Assembly: GCA_002633005.1 (NCBI GenBank)
Contig: NMRA01000148.1
Location: 574,714 to 638,713, forward strand
DNA length: 64,000 nucleotides
Source: Phoronis australis
Taxonomy: Eukaryota > Phoronida > Phoronidae
Direction: 5' to 3'
The translations under genes were made by a program, and so were the position numbers. Each line of letters begins with the position of its first letter. The first letter of the stretch is position 1. Shown one piece after another: positions 38,481 through 50,219 of this stretch. The notes under the pieces were generated by a model. That model was not told where the DNA came from, made no database searches, and saw nothing but the letters and a program-made list of their open reading frames with translations.

Positions 38481-41400
38481 TTAGTCATTACAACCCCCTT
38501 GGCTACAGATGTTGTCCAAAGCATGTTTGGCTTCCTTGACCCCATTGGCTGCAGCGTGCTGGATCAAGTTGTGTGCTTCTCTGTAAAATGCAACATCATG
38601 CAACAAAGAAGCATTGAGATACAATGGGTCATCAAGATGAATATCATGCACACGCAAGAATGACTAGTCACCAATTCTTCTAAGTTCAGTAACAAAGTCT
38701 GCTTTTCTGATCAATTATTCACAACAATTAATAGTATGCATTAGGCAAAATATTGAAACTCAAAATGTGCATGAGACAGTTGTGCCGCCAGTCCGGTTAT
38801 GTAAGATTACGCTCTGATAATGGGCTCAAGCTATATCAGCTACGTTAACACTTGCCTTAAGCAGGCCATCGGTTTTGGAACAGTGTCTGACTGGAATTAC
38901 TCACCACTCAGCAATACATGTACTATGAAACTGGTCACACCAAAATACTGTAACTTCATTATTTGCGGGCCAATTTTTGTGCTCCACAAATGAAATTTGA
39001 AGATTTTCCATAATTAAGACAAATATGCACAAACTTATCAACACAGAAGATCAAAAACAACCCGAAAAAATGTTTCAGTACAACCAGGCAGCTGTGCGGT
39101 TCATAACCGGAGTCAACAAACCAAAACGCTCAGCATGCTACCCTCTCACTAGCACTGGGTATAACTAAAGAAAATCGATATGCAAGTGAGATCAAAGAAA
39201 ACCTTACTGGCTATGGGCAATGGAGAGGTTTCTACGCCTAATGAATTTTAAGTTACAAAATCCAGCATACTGTACAGTCCATGTTATGTATAGAAGTCTG
39301 GCCAATGGTCAGTTTCATGAAAGTGACTAAAGACAGAAATTTTGTTTTACTCTGCACTCCATCTTCACATATAAAGCTGAAAAAGGGTTTAGTTTGGCAA
39401 AAAAAAATATGAGCGCATCACAGTCTAAAAGTAGAAGTCATCCCAGTAAGTATCTGTTATGTACATATTCTCAGAGACTCGGAACTTTAACAAAGAGCAA
39501 TTTTTAGAAATAGTTGTATGGAGTGTAATATCAAATTTCTGACTTAAAGGAGAAAGCAACCTTTTTTCATGTCATTTTTATTAAAAATACAGTTGATTAT
39601 GCCAGATATATTTTTCAGTTAATTAAGGCTTCCTTTATTTCAATTTATTAGTCATGCCCTATTCCGGAAGTGACGTTTCAGGGGTTTAGAATTTCTCGCC
39701 ATTTTGTTTCTGTGTTTGAGTTTACTTTGAGGATCGGTTCTGCTGTAGTCTTGGAGAAAAACTTAACTTTACCGAAGTCCATCAGTGTTCTCGCCGACTG
39801 AAAGGTGTTTTCAGTGCAAAGGGTGCCATTGAACATGCTAAAGTGGACCTCAGCAATCCCATGGACAGCGGAACAACTGTCTCACTTGCCTGAGTGTCCC
39901 GCGATTCACTTCCACAGGATGGTAACCTGAGCACCCACACAGCTTACATCTTGCCGTGTGATCCCCTTGCCACACAAATGGCACCTTGTAAATAGCTCCA
40001 ATACTGTAGTAAAGTCCACAATATACTTTTCAAAGTTTGGCTCAACGGCCTGTTCACTGAACGACGAACTGTCCTCCTCACTGGGTCACGGACTGGGCCT
40101 GTATTCACTCCCAATCCTCAACGTCACCGCAGGGTTGCTTACATTCTGATGGCGAACAGAACTATCTGGGCTGTGTGAAATTTTGGGGTCTAATGGAGCT
40201 CAGCACACATTGGTACCTAGATGTATATTAGCGATAGTCTCCATACAGCTAGCTGGCTGGCTAGGGTGCAGTAGCTGAAGGGCCTCAAATTACTGTAGAG
40301 AGCACTGTCGGGAATCAACAACAATGGTATGGCACCCTTCTTCAGGCGCTATTTTGCAGGAACCTTCATCAGTTCCGCATATATATCTCTTTCGCAATCC
40401 GCCGGCAGAAAATGCTTGCCACACACTTGGTAATTCTCCACTGCTTTGTACGTTGCGTGTGTAACACCGCGTTCTTCACACAAATGAGACAAGTAAAAAC
40501 GACAGAGTGCGTCATCTGTTGGAAAGCGATGTAATGGCATATCCAAAGTGCGCGTGTGATGATACCGATTACATCCCGGTACACGGCATGTTGACTGACT
40601 CATAAACTAACACAAACAATGACCGAACTCATCACAGCTGAGGTAAAACAATTACTGACTGGACAGCTCACACAGTCAGACTATATGAAAACAAAATGGG
40701 AGGAAACTCTAAACTTCATAAATGTCGCTTCTGGAATAGAACATGACTAATTAATTAAATAAGGGAAGCCGTAATTAACTAAAAAATATGAACAGACACC
40801 AGACCTCACCAAATTACCCACTCTTGATGGACTTCAAGAAAAAAATTCATTATTGGCATGGTACACTGAAGAAAAATTAGAAAATTTAGAGCAATTGATT
40901 AGCCTGTACAACCTCATTAAGTTAAATTGGTTAAAATTTACAACATTTTAATAATATGGTCAACCTTTGAAACAAGAAAAATTGGCAATTTCACTAAATT
41001 TTTGTTTGGAATTGAGAGATTATGGTAACCTGGTTTTACCAAAGAATATAACTGCATTATTTTCTAGTACTGGGGTATGCATAACCGTAAGTGACTATAC
41101 TTTTGCGGATACTCAGAGTCCTATCTGTTCTTCCAAAGCACTGAATTCCGGGTGGTGGCTTATACCAGCATCATATCCACACAATCTCAAAAGTAATAAA
41201 CACATGTTGTTATGTTAAACTTATCAGACACCTATTGGTCACTATTACAAACAACTCTTAACCTAATGTTAAGTTACTCACCCTTTCTGTAGTCCAGAGG
41301 GCAGACCTCTGAGATGACCGATGGCTAAATTGTAACCGGCATGAGGGTGACCTTGGTCTGAGGCTTTCCTGCACAAGAAACACAGCCAGTTTAATATGAC

Positions 41401-44400
41401 AAACAATTACTGTTAAGCAGTTTATCCACTTGCATTTTTGCTTAACGCTTTGTACAAAACTGGTTCTCAAAATTCGGGCACATCATATCCAACCATTACC
41501 ATTTTACTTTTGTAGGAAACAGTGCAATAAAATGGGTATCAGACACACTGTTTATGGTAATTTCTCACCTATTTAACACATGATATGGTGCAACAGCCAA
41601 ATTTCATCTTTTGCCAAATTTTTCAACAAACACAAAGACGAAAAAATTTTTGCTTAAGCTTGGTTTGTACTATGTAGATGTCATAAAACAACAGTAAATT
41701 ATTGGCACCGAGCCAGCCACTCCCTGAAAAAATAAAAAAGTGTCAATTTTGGAATTTACTTTGTGTGAAATAATTGAGGAATTACAANGTTCCCAGCCAT
41801 TGCGGATATCACGGCCTTCCTCGCCGACCCATAAAAGTAGGTAGTTAACCTTCACACTGTCAGTTTTTTCCGCAAGGGGTCCGTTGAAAATAAGTTCACA
41901 CGTTTGTTTGAACTTTCTAAAACGATCTGGCAGGTTTTGCGCCTTCCAATCGATTGTAGGAATGGGTACACCTGTTAAGTCACTCATGTCGGGGTTCGTT
42001 TACCTGACACCATGAAACACTTTGTGTTGTAAGTTAAGACAAAGAACATCGTGGTTGACTCTCTATTCGTGTGCAATGATAATAACTATATTACATGTGG
42101 TCCGTAATACTAGACTTAGGTACGCGTATACAACAACATTAGGTCAATTCCAAAACAAAATTCGTTTTTTATGACAGAAGATGGGTACATATCCACTTTA
42201 GAATTATCATATGTCTGAACTCGTAGCAGACCAAAATCCAGCAAAATTTCTCTTATTAAACTTCACATACTTGAACCATTCCATTGCCTTTGGGTGGTCC
42301 TTTTCAACACCGACACCTGAAAATGAAAACATGAATCAAGATGTGTTACAAAGCAGAACTTGGTAAATCTTAAACACTGCAACAATTCAATCAATCAACC
42401 TTGGAAAAATGGGAAAATTGAAATGTTAACGTCTTATGTGAGAATTTGAAGACAGATTACACAACTTATCGCTCTATACGATCATAAACTACAATAGCCA
42501 TTTTCCCATATAACACGGAATAATTACCAAATGCCATGTCACTAGGTGGCGATGAGAGTAGTTAACGGATTGCATTCAGCATTGTTTAATGGGGATTTAA
42601 ATAGTGAGATTTCCATGTGCTTTCTATAAATTGCCATCATGCGGTTAAATTACCACTATTGCGGTGGAATGATCAAACGATTTACACCGTCAACAAAGTT
42701 CAATGTCCGAAATGTTGGACATGAAAGAAATTGCTTTTTATCCCAGTCAACTCAGCCCGTCTTGTCAGTACTTCAAATTAACTCAAGCAGCAGTTGCATG
42801 CTGAACATTTGGAATTACATGAAATTAAATCATGTGTGTATTTATGATACTTACCATGTAGATATCTCATGCCAACTTGGTGCTGTGCTGATTTGAACCC
42901 CAAATGTGCGTATCCATGGGTAACATTGAAATGAAGGTGGTCAAAATAGTAGTAAGCATAGTATGCAAAGCATCCCACAAACACGAGGACGCCGACCTAA
43001 AATAAATTCAGTTAAAAAGATTAAGATAAAATTAGGGTTCACATACCCAAAAATTATTGAAATCACAAAATGAAAGAAATACAGTATACAGTCAGAATAT
43101 AATCTAATTGATCAAGTCAAATTGTAAGAGAGATACTCCTTCTTTCCATCCACTATATTCTTCAGCGACAGCCTACTCTACAGTTTTTCATCACCACGCC
43201 TTGAATGTTCATCAGAAAAATATTGCACTTTTCTCTCACGCAATAGAATGCTTTCGAAATGTTTTTAATAATCTGCACCATTTGTTATTTCATAATAATT
43301 CAGTTATTGCTCCCCCATTATTAATAACTTTATAAAATATGCCATACTGGTAGCCAGGTAGGTCGTGGGTCTCAGACTTAGAAGTGATTCAACAATAAGT
43401 TACTCCTACTGAATAACACCAGAGGAAGTAAATAATTGTCAAATCACATTTAATCAGGGACCCACATATCTGACTATTACTGAAGACTTGGATCAAGTGG
43501 TGTTCCTACAGGTCCCCCGTCTGTGCTAGCACCTCTTAGCATGGATGGCAGACAGGTGACCTCCCATAACCCTCTATACGTTTCTGTTTATCTTGAGCAT
43601 GCTGACTGTAATGACGTTAAGTCTTCAATTTCGTTGAGGGAATGAAGGACAATTAAAAACGTTGATTACGGGAGTATTAATTCCATTTGGAAGAACTTAA
43701 ATATTTCAACTGCCTCTAAGTCTAAAGGTGTCCATCTACACTTGAAAGGTACAAAAAGCTTGATTAGGATCTATCGTCATCAACTTGTAGCCTGTACTTG
43801 AATGATCAACACGTGACAACAGAAACTGTACACAGCTGTTTTCAAGCAATTCCGCAAATTTCTATTAAAAATAATGCATTTATTTACTTCACCTTCCAGT
43901 TGACAGCATAAACATTAATTAGTTGATGATACTGGCCGTGTGTGACGTCAGGTAGACAAGAACTGTTCAAGTTGTCAGCAGTGGGAAAGGGGAATTAGTT
44001 AGTGGGATTGCATGGAGAACAGCACTTAATCAAAACCAATGATTTGCAATATATAAGACCAAGGAAAGTTAACACAAAAATGGATAATACTAACTCAGCA
44101 GCAACAGCATAACAATGGCAATGGAAAATCAATATCTGAGTTCTGTATAATGTATTATTCATTCTCAGCCAATTGACGACGTGGCTTGTCCACCTTGGCC
44201 AGGAGCAAATGACGCACGAGATATGCAAAACAAGAAAAATATACACGAAAAGAAAATGAATTTTCCATTTTACATTTGCTTGCAAACCTGCTGTAAATAG
44301 AGAAGAGTTAAGAGTTAGTAGCGGTTAAACTTCCGCATGTTGCTGCTGCCGTTCACAACCGAGGAAAATTGAATGAAACACAATGCCATGGAAAAGGGTG

Positions 44401-44925
44401 CCTGAGTGAGAGNGTTAACACAAAAATGAATAATACTAACTCAGCAGCAACAGCATAACAATGGCAATGGAAAATCAATATCTGAGTTCTGTATAATGTA
44501 TTATTCATTCTCAGCCAATTGACGACGTGGCTTGTCCACCTTGGCCAGGAGCAAATGACGCACGAGATATGCAAAACAAGAAAAATATACACGAAAAGAA
44601 AATGAATTTTCCATTTTATATTTGCTTGCAAACCTGCTGTAAATAGAGAAGAGTTAAGAGTTAGCAGCGGTTAAATTTCCGCATGTTGCTGCTGCCGTTC
44701 ACAACCGAGGAAAATTGAATGAAACACAATGCCATGGAAAAGGGTGCCTGAGTGAGAGACATATTTTCCTTAAAAATGAGAACGCACCTCCAGCATAGTA
44801 ACCCACCAAGGGTCAGGTTTTCGCTTTCTTGCCAGATAAACTTTCCCGCCATAAGGTAGGTCTGGATTCCATTCCCCAGGCGGTGGTTCATAACGAGTAC
44901 GTTTTCTGACTTCACTCTCGGCCAT
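38481..44925 (-). CDS. small single-pass membrane protein with Sel1-like repeats, 5 exons
   Basis: I do not recognise a named ortholog. Exons in coding order: 44925-44788, 42996-42855, 42316-42271, 41368-41282, 38580-38481; all phases agree and give 170 residues. Residues 1-46 are charged and proline-rich (MAESEVRKRTRY, DPWWVTMLE). A hydrophobic, Tyr-rich segment at about 47-64 (VGVLVFVGCFAYYAYYYF) is a likely membrane span. From about 75 two or three Sel1-like (TPR-related) helical repeats follow: GFKSAQHQVGMRYLHGVGVE, DHPKAMEWFKKASDQGHPHA, GYNLAIGHLRGL, then EAHNLIQHAAANGVKEAKHAL. Such repeats usually bind other proteins. The topology could fit a mitochondrial or ER membrane adaptor, which is inference only. 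Its last intron holds the THAP transposon, and intron 1 has a 345-bp assembly duplication. Confidence 0.8.
39614..40795 (-). mobile_element. THAP-domain DNA transposon with ~110-bp inverted ends
   Basis: The left end (39614-39720: ttcagttaattaaggcttcc...ccggaagtgacgttt...cgccattttgttt) returns inverted at about 40680-40795 with roughly 80 percent identity by eye. Between the ends, on the minus strand, lie remains of one transposon-type protein (see 39721-40603). The total is about 1.2 kb, too short for a complete transposase, so this is a deletion derivative. It sits in the last intron of the Sel1-like gene. No target-site duplication was confirmed. Confidence 0.7.
39721..40603 (-). pseudogene. 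decayed THAP-domain transposon protein
   Basis: An open frame starts at the ATG 40603 with a THAP-like zinc finger: CRVPGCNRYHH, then MPLHRFPTDDALCRFYL, then VCGKHFLPADCERD (C2CH pattern with the HRFP and C..HF motifs). It stops at 40349. Further down the strand, at about 40098-39721, another frame matches the second half of this protein type as I know it from many invertebrate and fish genomes: LELFTRCHLCGKGI, then GAQVTILWK-stop, AGHSGK-stop-DSC, then a stretch ending KVKFFSKTTAEPI. Two or three in-frame TGA codons replace expected Cys/Trp positions, so the gene is dead. Its original role was probably DNA binding by a transposase. Confidence 0.6.
41767..41987 (-). mobile_element. Gag-like fragment of an LTR retrotransposon
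   Basis: A frame starting at 41987 (MSDLTGVPIPTIDWKAQNL, then FKQTCELIFNGPL and NYLLLWVGEEGRDI) resembles the start of the Gag region of Ty3-type elements common in marine invertebrate genomes. It spans 66 codons up to the single N at 41788; beyond the N the similarity ends. No protease, reverse transcriptase or LTR is seen nearby. It lies between exons of the Sel1-like gene and is a relic. Confidence 0.55.
43500..43760 (+). repeat. interspersed repeat, copy 1 (related to 48280-48490)
   Basis: Shares with 48280-48490 the order gtgacctc.cataaccct.t.tac.tttc.gtttatctt.agca...ctgtaatga.gttaagtcttcaattt. The two copies are diverged and in the same orientation. The origin is unknown. Confidence 0.5.
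44068..44412. repeat. 345-bp duplication, copy 1 (left of an N)
   Basis: Nearly identical to 44414-44758, with the same length and only a few base differences, and ending exactly at the single N at 44413. Probably an assembler join of two haplotypes in intron 1 of the Sel1-like gene. Both copies contain the same minus-strand open frame, which has no recognisable similarity. Confidence 0.88.
44414..44758. repeat. 345-bp duplication, copy 2 (right of an N)
   Basis: Starts directly after the N at 44413 and repeats 44068-44412 from gttaacacaaaaatg to gcctgagtgagag. It continues into the first exon of the Sel1-like gene. Confidence 0.88.
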
Positions 44926-45782
44926 TTTTCGATTTGTTTACTGGTGTACCCAAGTAATACACGGTTTATTTACAGTGACATCTGGTGGCAATTGAAATGA
45001 AGAAAGTTTCGGACCTTTCCACACAATGAAGCTATACATTTATTTATCTCATTGTTTTTACGTAGCTTGTAGACGGGACACGTTCATGAATTCGCATGTA
45101 AAACAAAGTTATTAAGAATTCTGAAGTCTTCCCCAATCAACTAAAAAACAACATAAAAACAACCACTGTTTTTGAATGTTGGCGGAAGACATTTCACCCC
45201 ACCCCCTTGGCATGGAACCAGATGTCCTTTCATTAAAATTTTTAAATTGTACCTTTTACACATATTTCTATAAGAATCAATGCACTTTTACACCACAGCC
45301 ACAGCAAAGTGGTCATCAGGCTGCAATCCCTCATGTGTCCAAGACCAACAAGTTTATCGTTAGATGGTGCGAGGTGTGATTGAGCATGATCGTATCTGGT
45401 CATAAACAGCCCTAATTCACAAATGTTAAGTTTTGAGAAAATAACCTCCACAATGATTTTCAGTAAGAAATTTATCCCAGTTGGGTCTTCCAATTTTTAA
45501 ATATCAGTGAACTAACTGTTAACTAAAATCACAATTTCAATAGCACCCAAGACTTTGACTACCAGATTTTTTCTGCTTAGTTTAGGGATCTCCAAATATA
45601 AAAGATTCAATAGACAGTGCAAATCTGGGTTTCAGAAAGTTGCAGGAAAGCATGTTGTATCAGTTGACTATCTTGTGTTCTGCTTTTCCAATCAAGGTGC
45701 CTGGTTGTTCAATGTCAACTTGGCAATTATGCATGATGTCGCAGTGCCAATAACACATATCTTGGCTTGCACATAAGCTGAT

Positions 45783-45935
45783 GCAGGGGAAGGTTAAGGA
45801 GGACCAGACCCCCTTTTTCCCTTGATTTTCATGATGTCAAATGTAGAATTTTCAAATTGCTGACTTGGATCCCCTAGTTTTCAAAAAATCCTTGATCTGA
45901 CGCCTCCTTTTAAAAATCCTGGATCCGCCCCTGTT
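45783..45935. mobile_element. short hAT-like MITE
   Basis: The right end reads ggatccgcccctg, the reverse complement of CAGGGGCGGATCC; the left end begins caggggaaggttaaggagg. CAGGGG-type ends are usual for hAT elements. The length is only about 150 bp, the ends match imperfectly, and no 8-bp target duplication is seen. Confidence 0.45.
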
Positions 45936-46498
45936 GTGCAACGTATTTGTAGCATTTCAGGGACTTGCTGTTACAATTATTGGACTTGAGTGTTTCATTT
46001 TATTTCCTCTAGAAGATGAGATATGACCACTCTCAAAATATAGCCATTTTTGACAGAAAAAAAGAAAACACTTTTTGCTCCATGTTTGTCTTGGCTTTTA
46101 GAGAATAAACGCAACATATCACAAATTCAGCCAAGAGATACTGAGCCAGTAAACAGTGTCACATTAAAGTCTATCAATTTCTCACATGTCAAAAAAATTA
46201 GCAAGTAAATTTTAGAGCTTTGGTGACAATAACAAACAAGTTTTTTTTCAGCTGCATTACATAATGATGTATTCCAGGTCACGTTCGATGCAAGAAATGA
46301 TATTACATTTATAAGTCTTCTATCAAGACATTTACTCCAGAAATTCACATTTCTACTTTAAAAACCTGTACATCTTGATTGATAGTCAAATTGTTGCCAC
46401 AAAATTAATTACAGCATTCCCATACTTTTCTTACAATACGACATAACATAACCATCAATGGCTGAAGCACCATTAGACCAACAAGAAGAAAAACACCA

Positions 46499-46900
46499 TG
46501 GGTCTGTTTCACAAAAGTGACTCACGACTTCAGACATCTGGTCTTAATCGCCCAATTCATAATTGATGAAATAATATTTAGAAAAGTAATTAGGTGCAGT
46601 GCATCACAACCTAGAAGTAACTTATAGAAATCGTCTCAAAAACTAGCAGTTATTTGTTATGCAGTATATCCGGAGACTGCACTATTACTCAAGTGAGACT
46701 GCACTATTACTCAAGTGAGACTGCACTATTACTCAAGTGAGACTGCACTATTACTCAAGTGAGACTGCACTATTACTCAAGTGAGATTTAATTACTTTTC
46801 AGAAATGGTGTGTGGAGAGTAAGACCAAATTTCTGACTTAAGTCAGAGACCGCTAACATCTTTGCTTATGTCTTGAGACAATTCTCATGAAACAAACCTC
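46499..46900. mobile_element. foldback MITE containing a minisatellite
   Basis: The left end gggtctgtttcacaaaagtgact is echoed inverted at the right end (agacaattctcatgaaacaaacc). The inner parts also pair loosely. A 22-bp tandem repeat (46673-46782) lies inside. Confidence 0.45.
46673..46782. repeat. 22-bp minisatellite, 5 units
   Basis: Five exact copies of a 22-bp unit starting gagactgcactattactc. The lack of any divergence between units points to a very recent expansion. Confidence 0.95.
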
Positions 46901-48027
46901 ACGAAGCTTCTTTAAACAAACTTATCCAAGACTTGAAATTCACTCGTTGGCACCAATGAAGAGTCATTCACCTTCACGTGGGCATTTATGGGATAAAGGC
47001 CCCTCTCATGTGACCAACTGAATGTGCGCTTGCATTCACACAAGTGAACTGTGGATTCCGAATACCGCCACCTTATAAATTTCCATCTTATTGCACAAAG
47101 TCCAAATATGACAAACTCAACGGAATAAAATGAGTGAATAATGTTTACCATTTCACAAAATGTAATCTTAGACTCCATTTTAATCACAACCTTAAAATTG
47201 CATCATAAAATTACAAATGTGATGATAGGACTCAATGAAAATTATTTCATCTAGGTGACAAAAGAGGGCATGGTTCTCAAAAGACCACTGTCCTCTATTA
47301 ACTACATAGGTCACAAACTAGTGAAACGACAACTGATACAAATTATCAAGTTGACCCGTCTACACGGCAATTCTTCATTTTCAGCACACAATTTGGCCAA
47401 CAGGTTACATTCAGTTTTGTCAAATTTCTCCACCGAGAAAATAAACCTATTACTAGGCAAAAGCATAGTTTGTACTCTGTCCCAAAACACAGAATTTGGT
47501 GAAATTTCCATTATATTTATCAAAGTAATCAGCTTTTGAAAATTGGCAATATTGGCAATTATTTCTGTGCGAAACGGGTGGAGAATTGTCGTAATTCTAT
47601 TGCACACACCTCAAAAGTAATCGAACAAAATAGTGTTCCCCGCAATCATAAATAAATCAGCTTGCAGCAAAATTGTTGCAACAGCTCATTACTGTAGCAA
47701 ATGTTATTTATAGAATAGTGTTTCCGTCACCTTTATTTTCCAGTAAAGTCCTCATCATCCCCGGCCACGACAAACAAAAACTATGTGACTGCATTTCACT
47801 TAACCCCTCGCTGTCATGATGAAGTATTCCAGACCACTTTGTCCGATTTCCTTTGGCATAAATCGACTAAGTTGAAACACCACAATGTTACAATAATGGA
47901 AAGTTGTACAAGGTTTCAATGGAGTGATTAAAGGTCTGTGTTACGTGCCTCGTTGAAAAAATCTTCATTATAATGTTACACAGAACGGAATGTCAAGCAT
48001 CCACTAGTTACAAAGGGTCCCGTCTCA

Positions 48028-48147
48028 AAACTAAGGCTATTCCAATGCAGAGCATAAAATCATCCATAAACTAAGGCTATTCCAATGCAGAGCATAAAAT
48101 CATCCATAAACTAAGGCTATTCCAATGCAGAGCATAAAATCATCCAT
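48028..48147. repeat. 40-bp tandem repeat, 3 exact units
   Basis: Three identical 40-bp units beginning aaactaaggctattccaatg. Recent tandem expansion in non-coding DNA. Confidence 0.95.
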
Positions 48148-48279
48148 TTGTCCAGAGCTAACAGATTAACATGATGCTACTTATTGTAGAACACATTTTT
48201 GTCACCGACAGAAAGATAAGAGAAAATTTGTTAAGTTTCATAAAAAACACTATTTGACATGCAATAAAAGCAAACTAAC

Positions 48280-48490
48280 ACTGTCCTGTCTGTCCTGCCT
48301 CTTCTCCGCATGGCTGGTGGGTGACCTCTCATGACCCTTTGTACCTTTTCCTTTTGACCTCAAGCACATTAATTGTAATGAAGTTGTCTTCAATTTTTGG
48401 TGACGAAACGACAGACCATTCAGTAAAAAATTTCCACTCAAACTGCTTTCAAAGGAGTCCAACTGCATTTGATAGGTACACATAGTAACA
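48280..48490 (+). repeat. interspersed repeat, copy 2 (related to 43500-43760)
   Basis: Diverged second copy of the repeat at 43500-43760, with the shared stretch ggtgacctct.atgaccct.tgtac and the cttcaattt..gtgacg end. Confidence 0.5.
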
Positions 48491-48701
48491 GGACTATGAC
48501 AGTTTAGCCAGGGTTAAGCATAATAAGTACAAAATCTTCCAGAGTGCAGAATGGATTTGGGTGTGCCACCGCCCAACTAATGATCAGCAGTCATAAATGG
48601 AATGGTTTTTCAATGTGCTTTCACACAGGTCAAAGATGCAACATATCTAGCTCCACTAAAAACATGTAGCAGCACTTGTTAGACTTCGCCCTTTCTGCTG
48701 G

Positions 48702-48782
48702 GTCAACCGGCTAAGGCATCTGATTGGCATGTAAGCAAGAAGTTGTCATCGATAACCAATCAGATGTCTCGTCTGGTTGACC
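48702..48782. repeat. 81-bp imperfect palindrome
   Basis: The left arm ggtcaaccggctaaggcatc...tgattgg and the right arm ccaatcagatgtctcgtctggttgacc pair over 27 bp with about five mismatches around a 27-bp loop. It may be a very short foldback element; no promoter boxes are clear. Confidence 0.6.
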
Positions 48783-49059
48783 TAGAGCAACTGGTGAAGA
48801 CAATCAAGTGCAGCCCTTGAGTATTCTGAATTTTACTAGATTACAAAAAATTCATTGATTGGTACTGCAGCTAATTCAACAACACTAAATTTGTTCTAGT
48901 TTAAATATCAGATGTGTAATTTTGATTCTACCAACTGCTGTACACGTGTACCAGGGCTGCATTTCATAAAGCTTAGTATCTTGTGAGTTTGGTGGGATTA
49001 CACAAGTCACAGGCACATGGATCTCTCAATTACTCCTTACACAGTGATAGTGCCAGTGG

Positions 49060-49850
49060 CAGGGCTGCCAACCCATTAAGGACATAATCTGTAACCTTCA
49101 TGTTAAAAATCTGTATTTTGCAAGTAAAAACCTGTATGATTTCCAACATTTCCAGTAAGTTTCAATTTCACTGAAAACATGGATTGATACACACCATAAC
49201 AACAATTTTCGATTTAAAATCGTGTTTAACTAAAAAAGCAACATTACATAATAACTCAGCTCGTCACATCAATGTTTTTCAGCTTTTGGTGTCAACTACC
49301 ACGGCCCCACAATCTCATAATTCCTGATCCATAACAGTATTGTAGGCGTCATGGTTCTCGGTGTTGAAGACAGTTAATTTGATTCTCGTTTTCTAAATGT
49401 AATTTAATTCATCGGTATACTCGTCTCTGAAATTTGCTCCAGAAATCTTAACACGATTTCCAAAGCATATGATATCCTGTAATGCAAAACCAAGTAAGCG
49501 CATTTTTCATTGGTCAGTTCTTCACCAAAAACCAGCAAATGACCAATCACAAAAGGGTAATTTTGTATGCAAATTGTTTTCAACACTAGTACTCAGGATA
49601 CCTCTTACTGGTCGGATCTTGTGATCTCATTCATCAATTTCCGTCACTTTCTGGTACTTCCTGCCTTGATCTTCGCTGATCTCGTACTTTGAAATGACGA
49701 CAATTTTCAAAACACATTTTTAGCTTTCATCTGATTTTTTGAAGAGGAATAAATACTCAAAATCCGTAAACATTTAAAAATCTGTACATAGTGATTTTTA
49801 GGCCCTACTGCCCAGAATACGGATAAATCCGTAACAGTTGGCAGCCCTGC
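49060..49850. mobile_element. 0.8-kb hAT-like element with 13-bp inverted ends
   Basis: CAGGGCTGCCAAC at 49060-49072 returns inverted as GTTGGCAGCCCTG at 49838-49850. Inside both ends similar motifs recur (ctgtaacc/cgtaacag and attaag/taaatccg). The flanks ccagtgg and cagtagt may be a damaged target duplication. It has no open frame for a transposase, so it is non-autonomous. Confidence 0.65.
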
Positions 49851-50219
49851 AGTAGTAGAAACGAGGAACAGATAGATTCAAGGACCTGTGACACAAGTGA
49901 AAAATCTGATAACTGATATTTGTTGCAAAGCTTGCCACTTTGTTAGCTTATGCTAGCAATATGGCGGCTACTGAAAGTGACTGGACAGCAATGCTGCACA
50001 GCTGACATATGGGAGGAAAAGGTACCTGACCTCATTATTTCCATAGCATAAGCCAAGATTTTACACTGCAAGTGTCCCACGAGCGATTAGAGTTACTGCA
50101 CCCCTGATTTCATGGGTATGCATGCTCTATTTATCATATTCTTCAAAATGAACAACATAAATTTAAGACAAAGACAATAAATAAATAAGTACAAAATGAC
50201 CACTAAAAGGAAACTTCAG

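Larger units (their letters stand above)
44926..50219. other. 5.3-kb interval without recognised gene
   Basis: Between the start of the Sel1-like gene and the end of STX16 no exon of a known protein was found. The open frames are short and lack similarity. The interval holds a hAT-like MITE (45783-45935), a foldback element with a minisatellite (46499-46900), a 40-bp tandem repeat (48028-48147), a hairpin (48702-48782) and a 0.8-kb element with CAGGGCTGCCAAC ends (49060-49850). The promoter of the Sel1-like gene must lie near 44930. Confidence 0.5.

Noticed and set aside
43995-44631. Two nearly identical open frames (MQAN.KWKIHFLF...) as a coding exon of the Sel1-like gene
   Set aside because: They are the two copies of the N-separated duplication, resemble no protein, and the flanking exons of the Sel1-like gene join in phase without them.
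46673-46782. CRISPR-like array
   Set aside because: The 22-bp units are directly adjacent without spacers, and the DNA is from an animal; it is a minisatellite.
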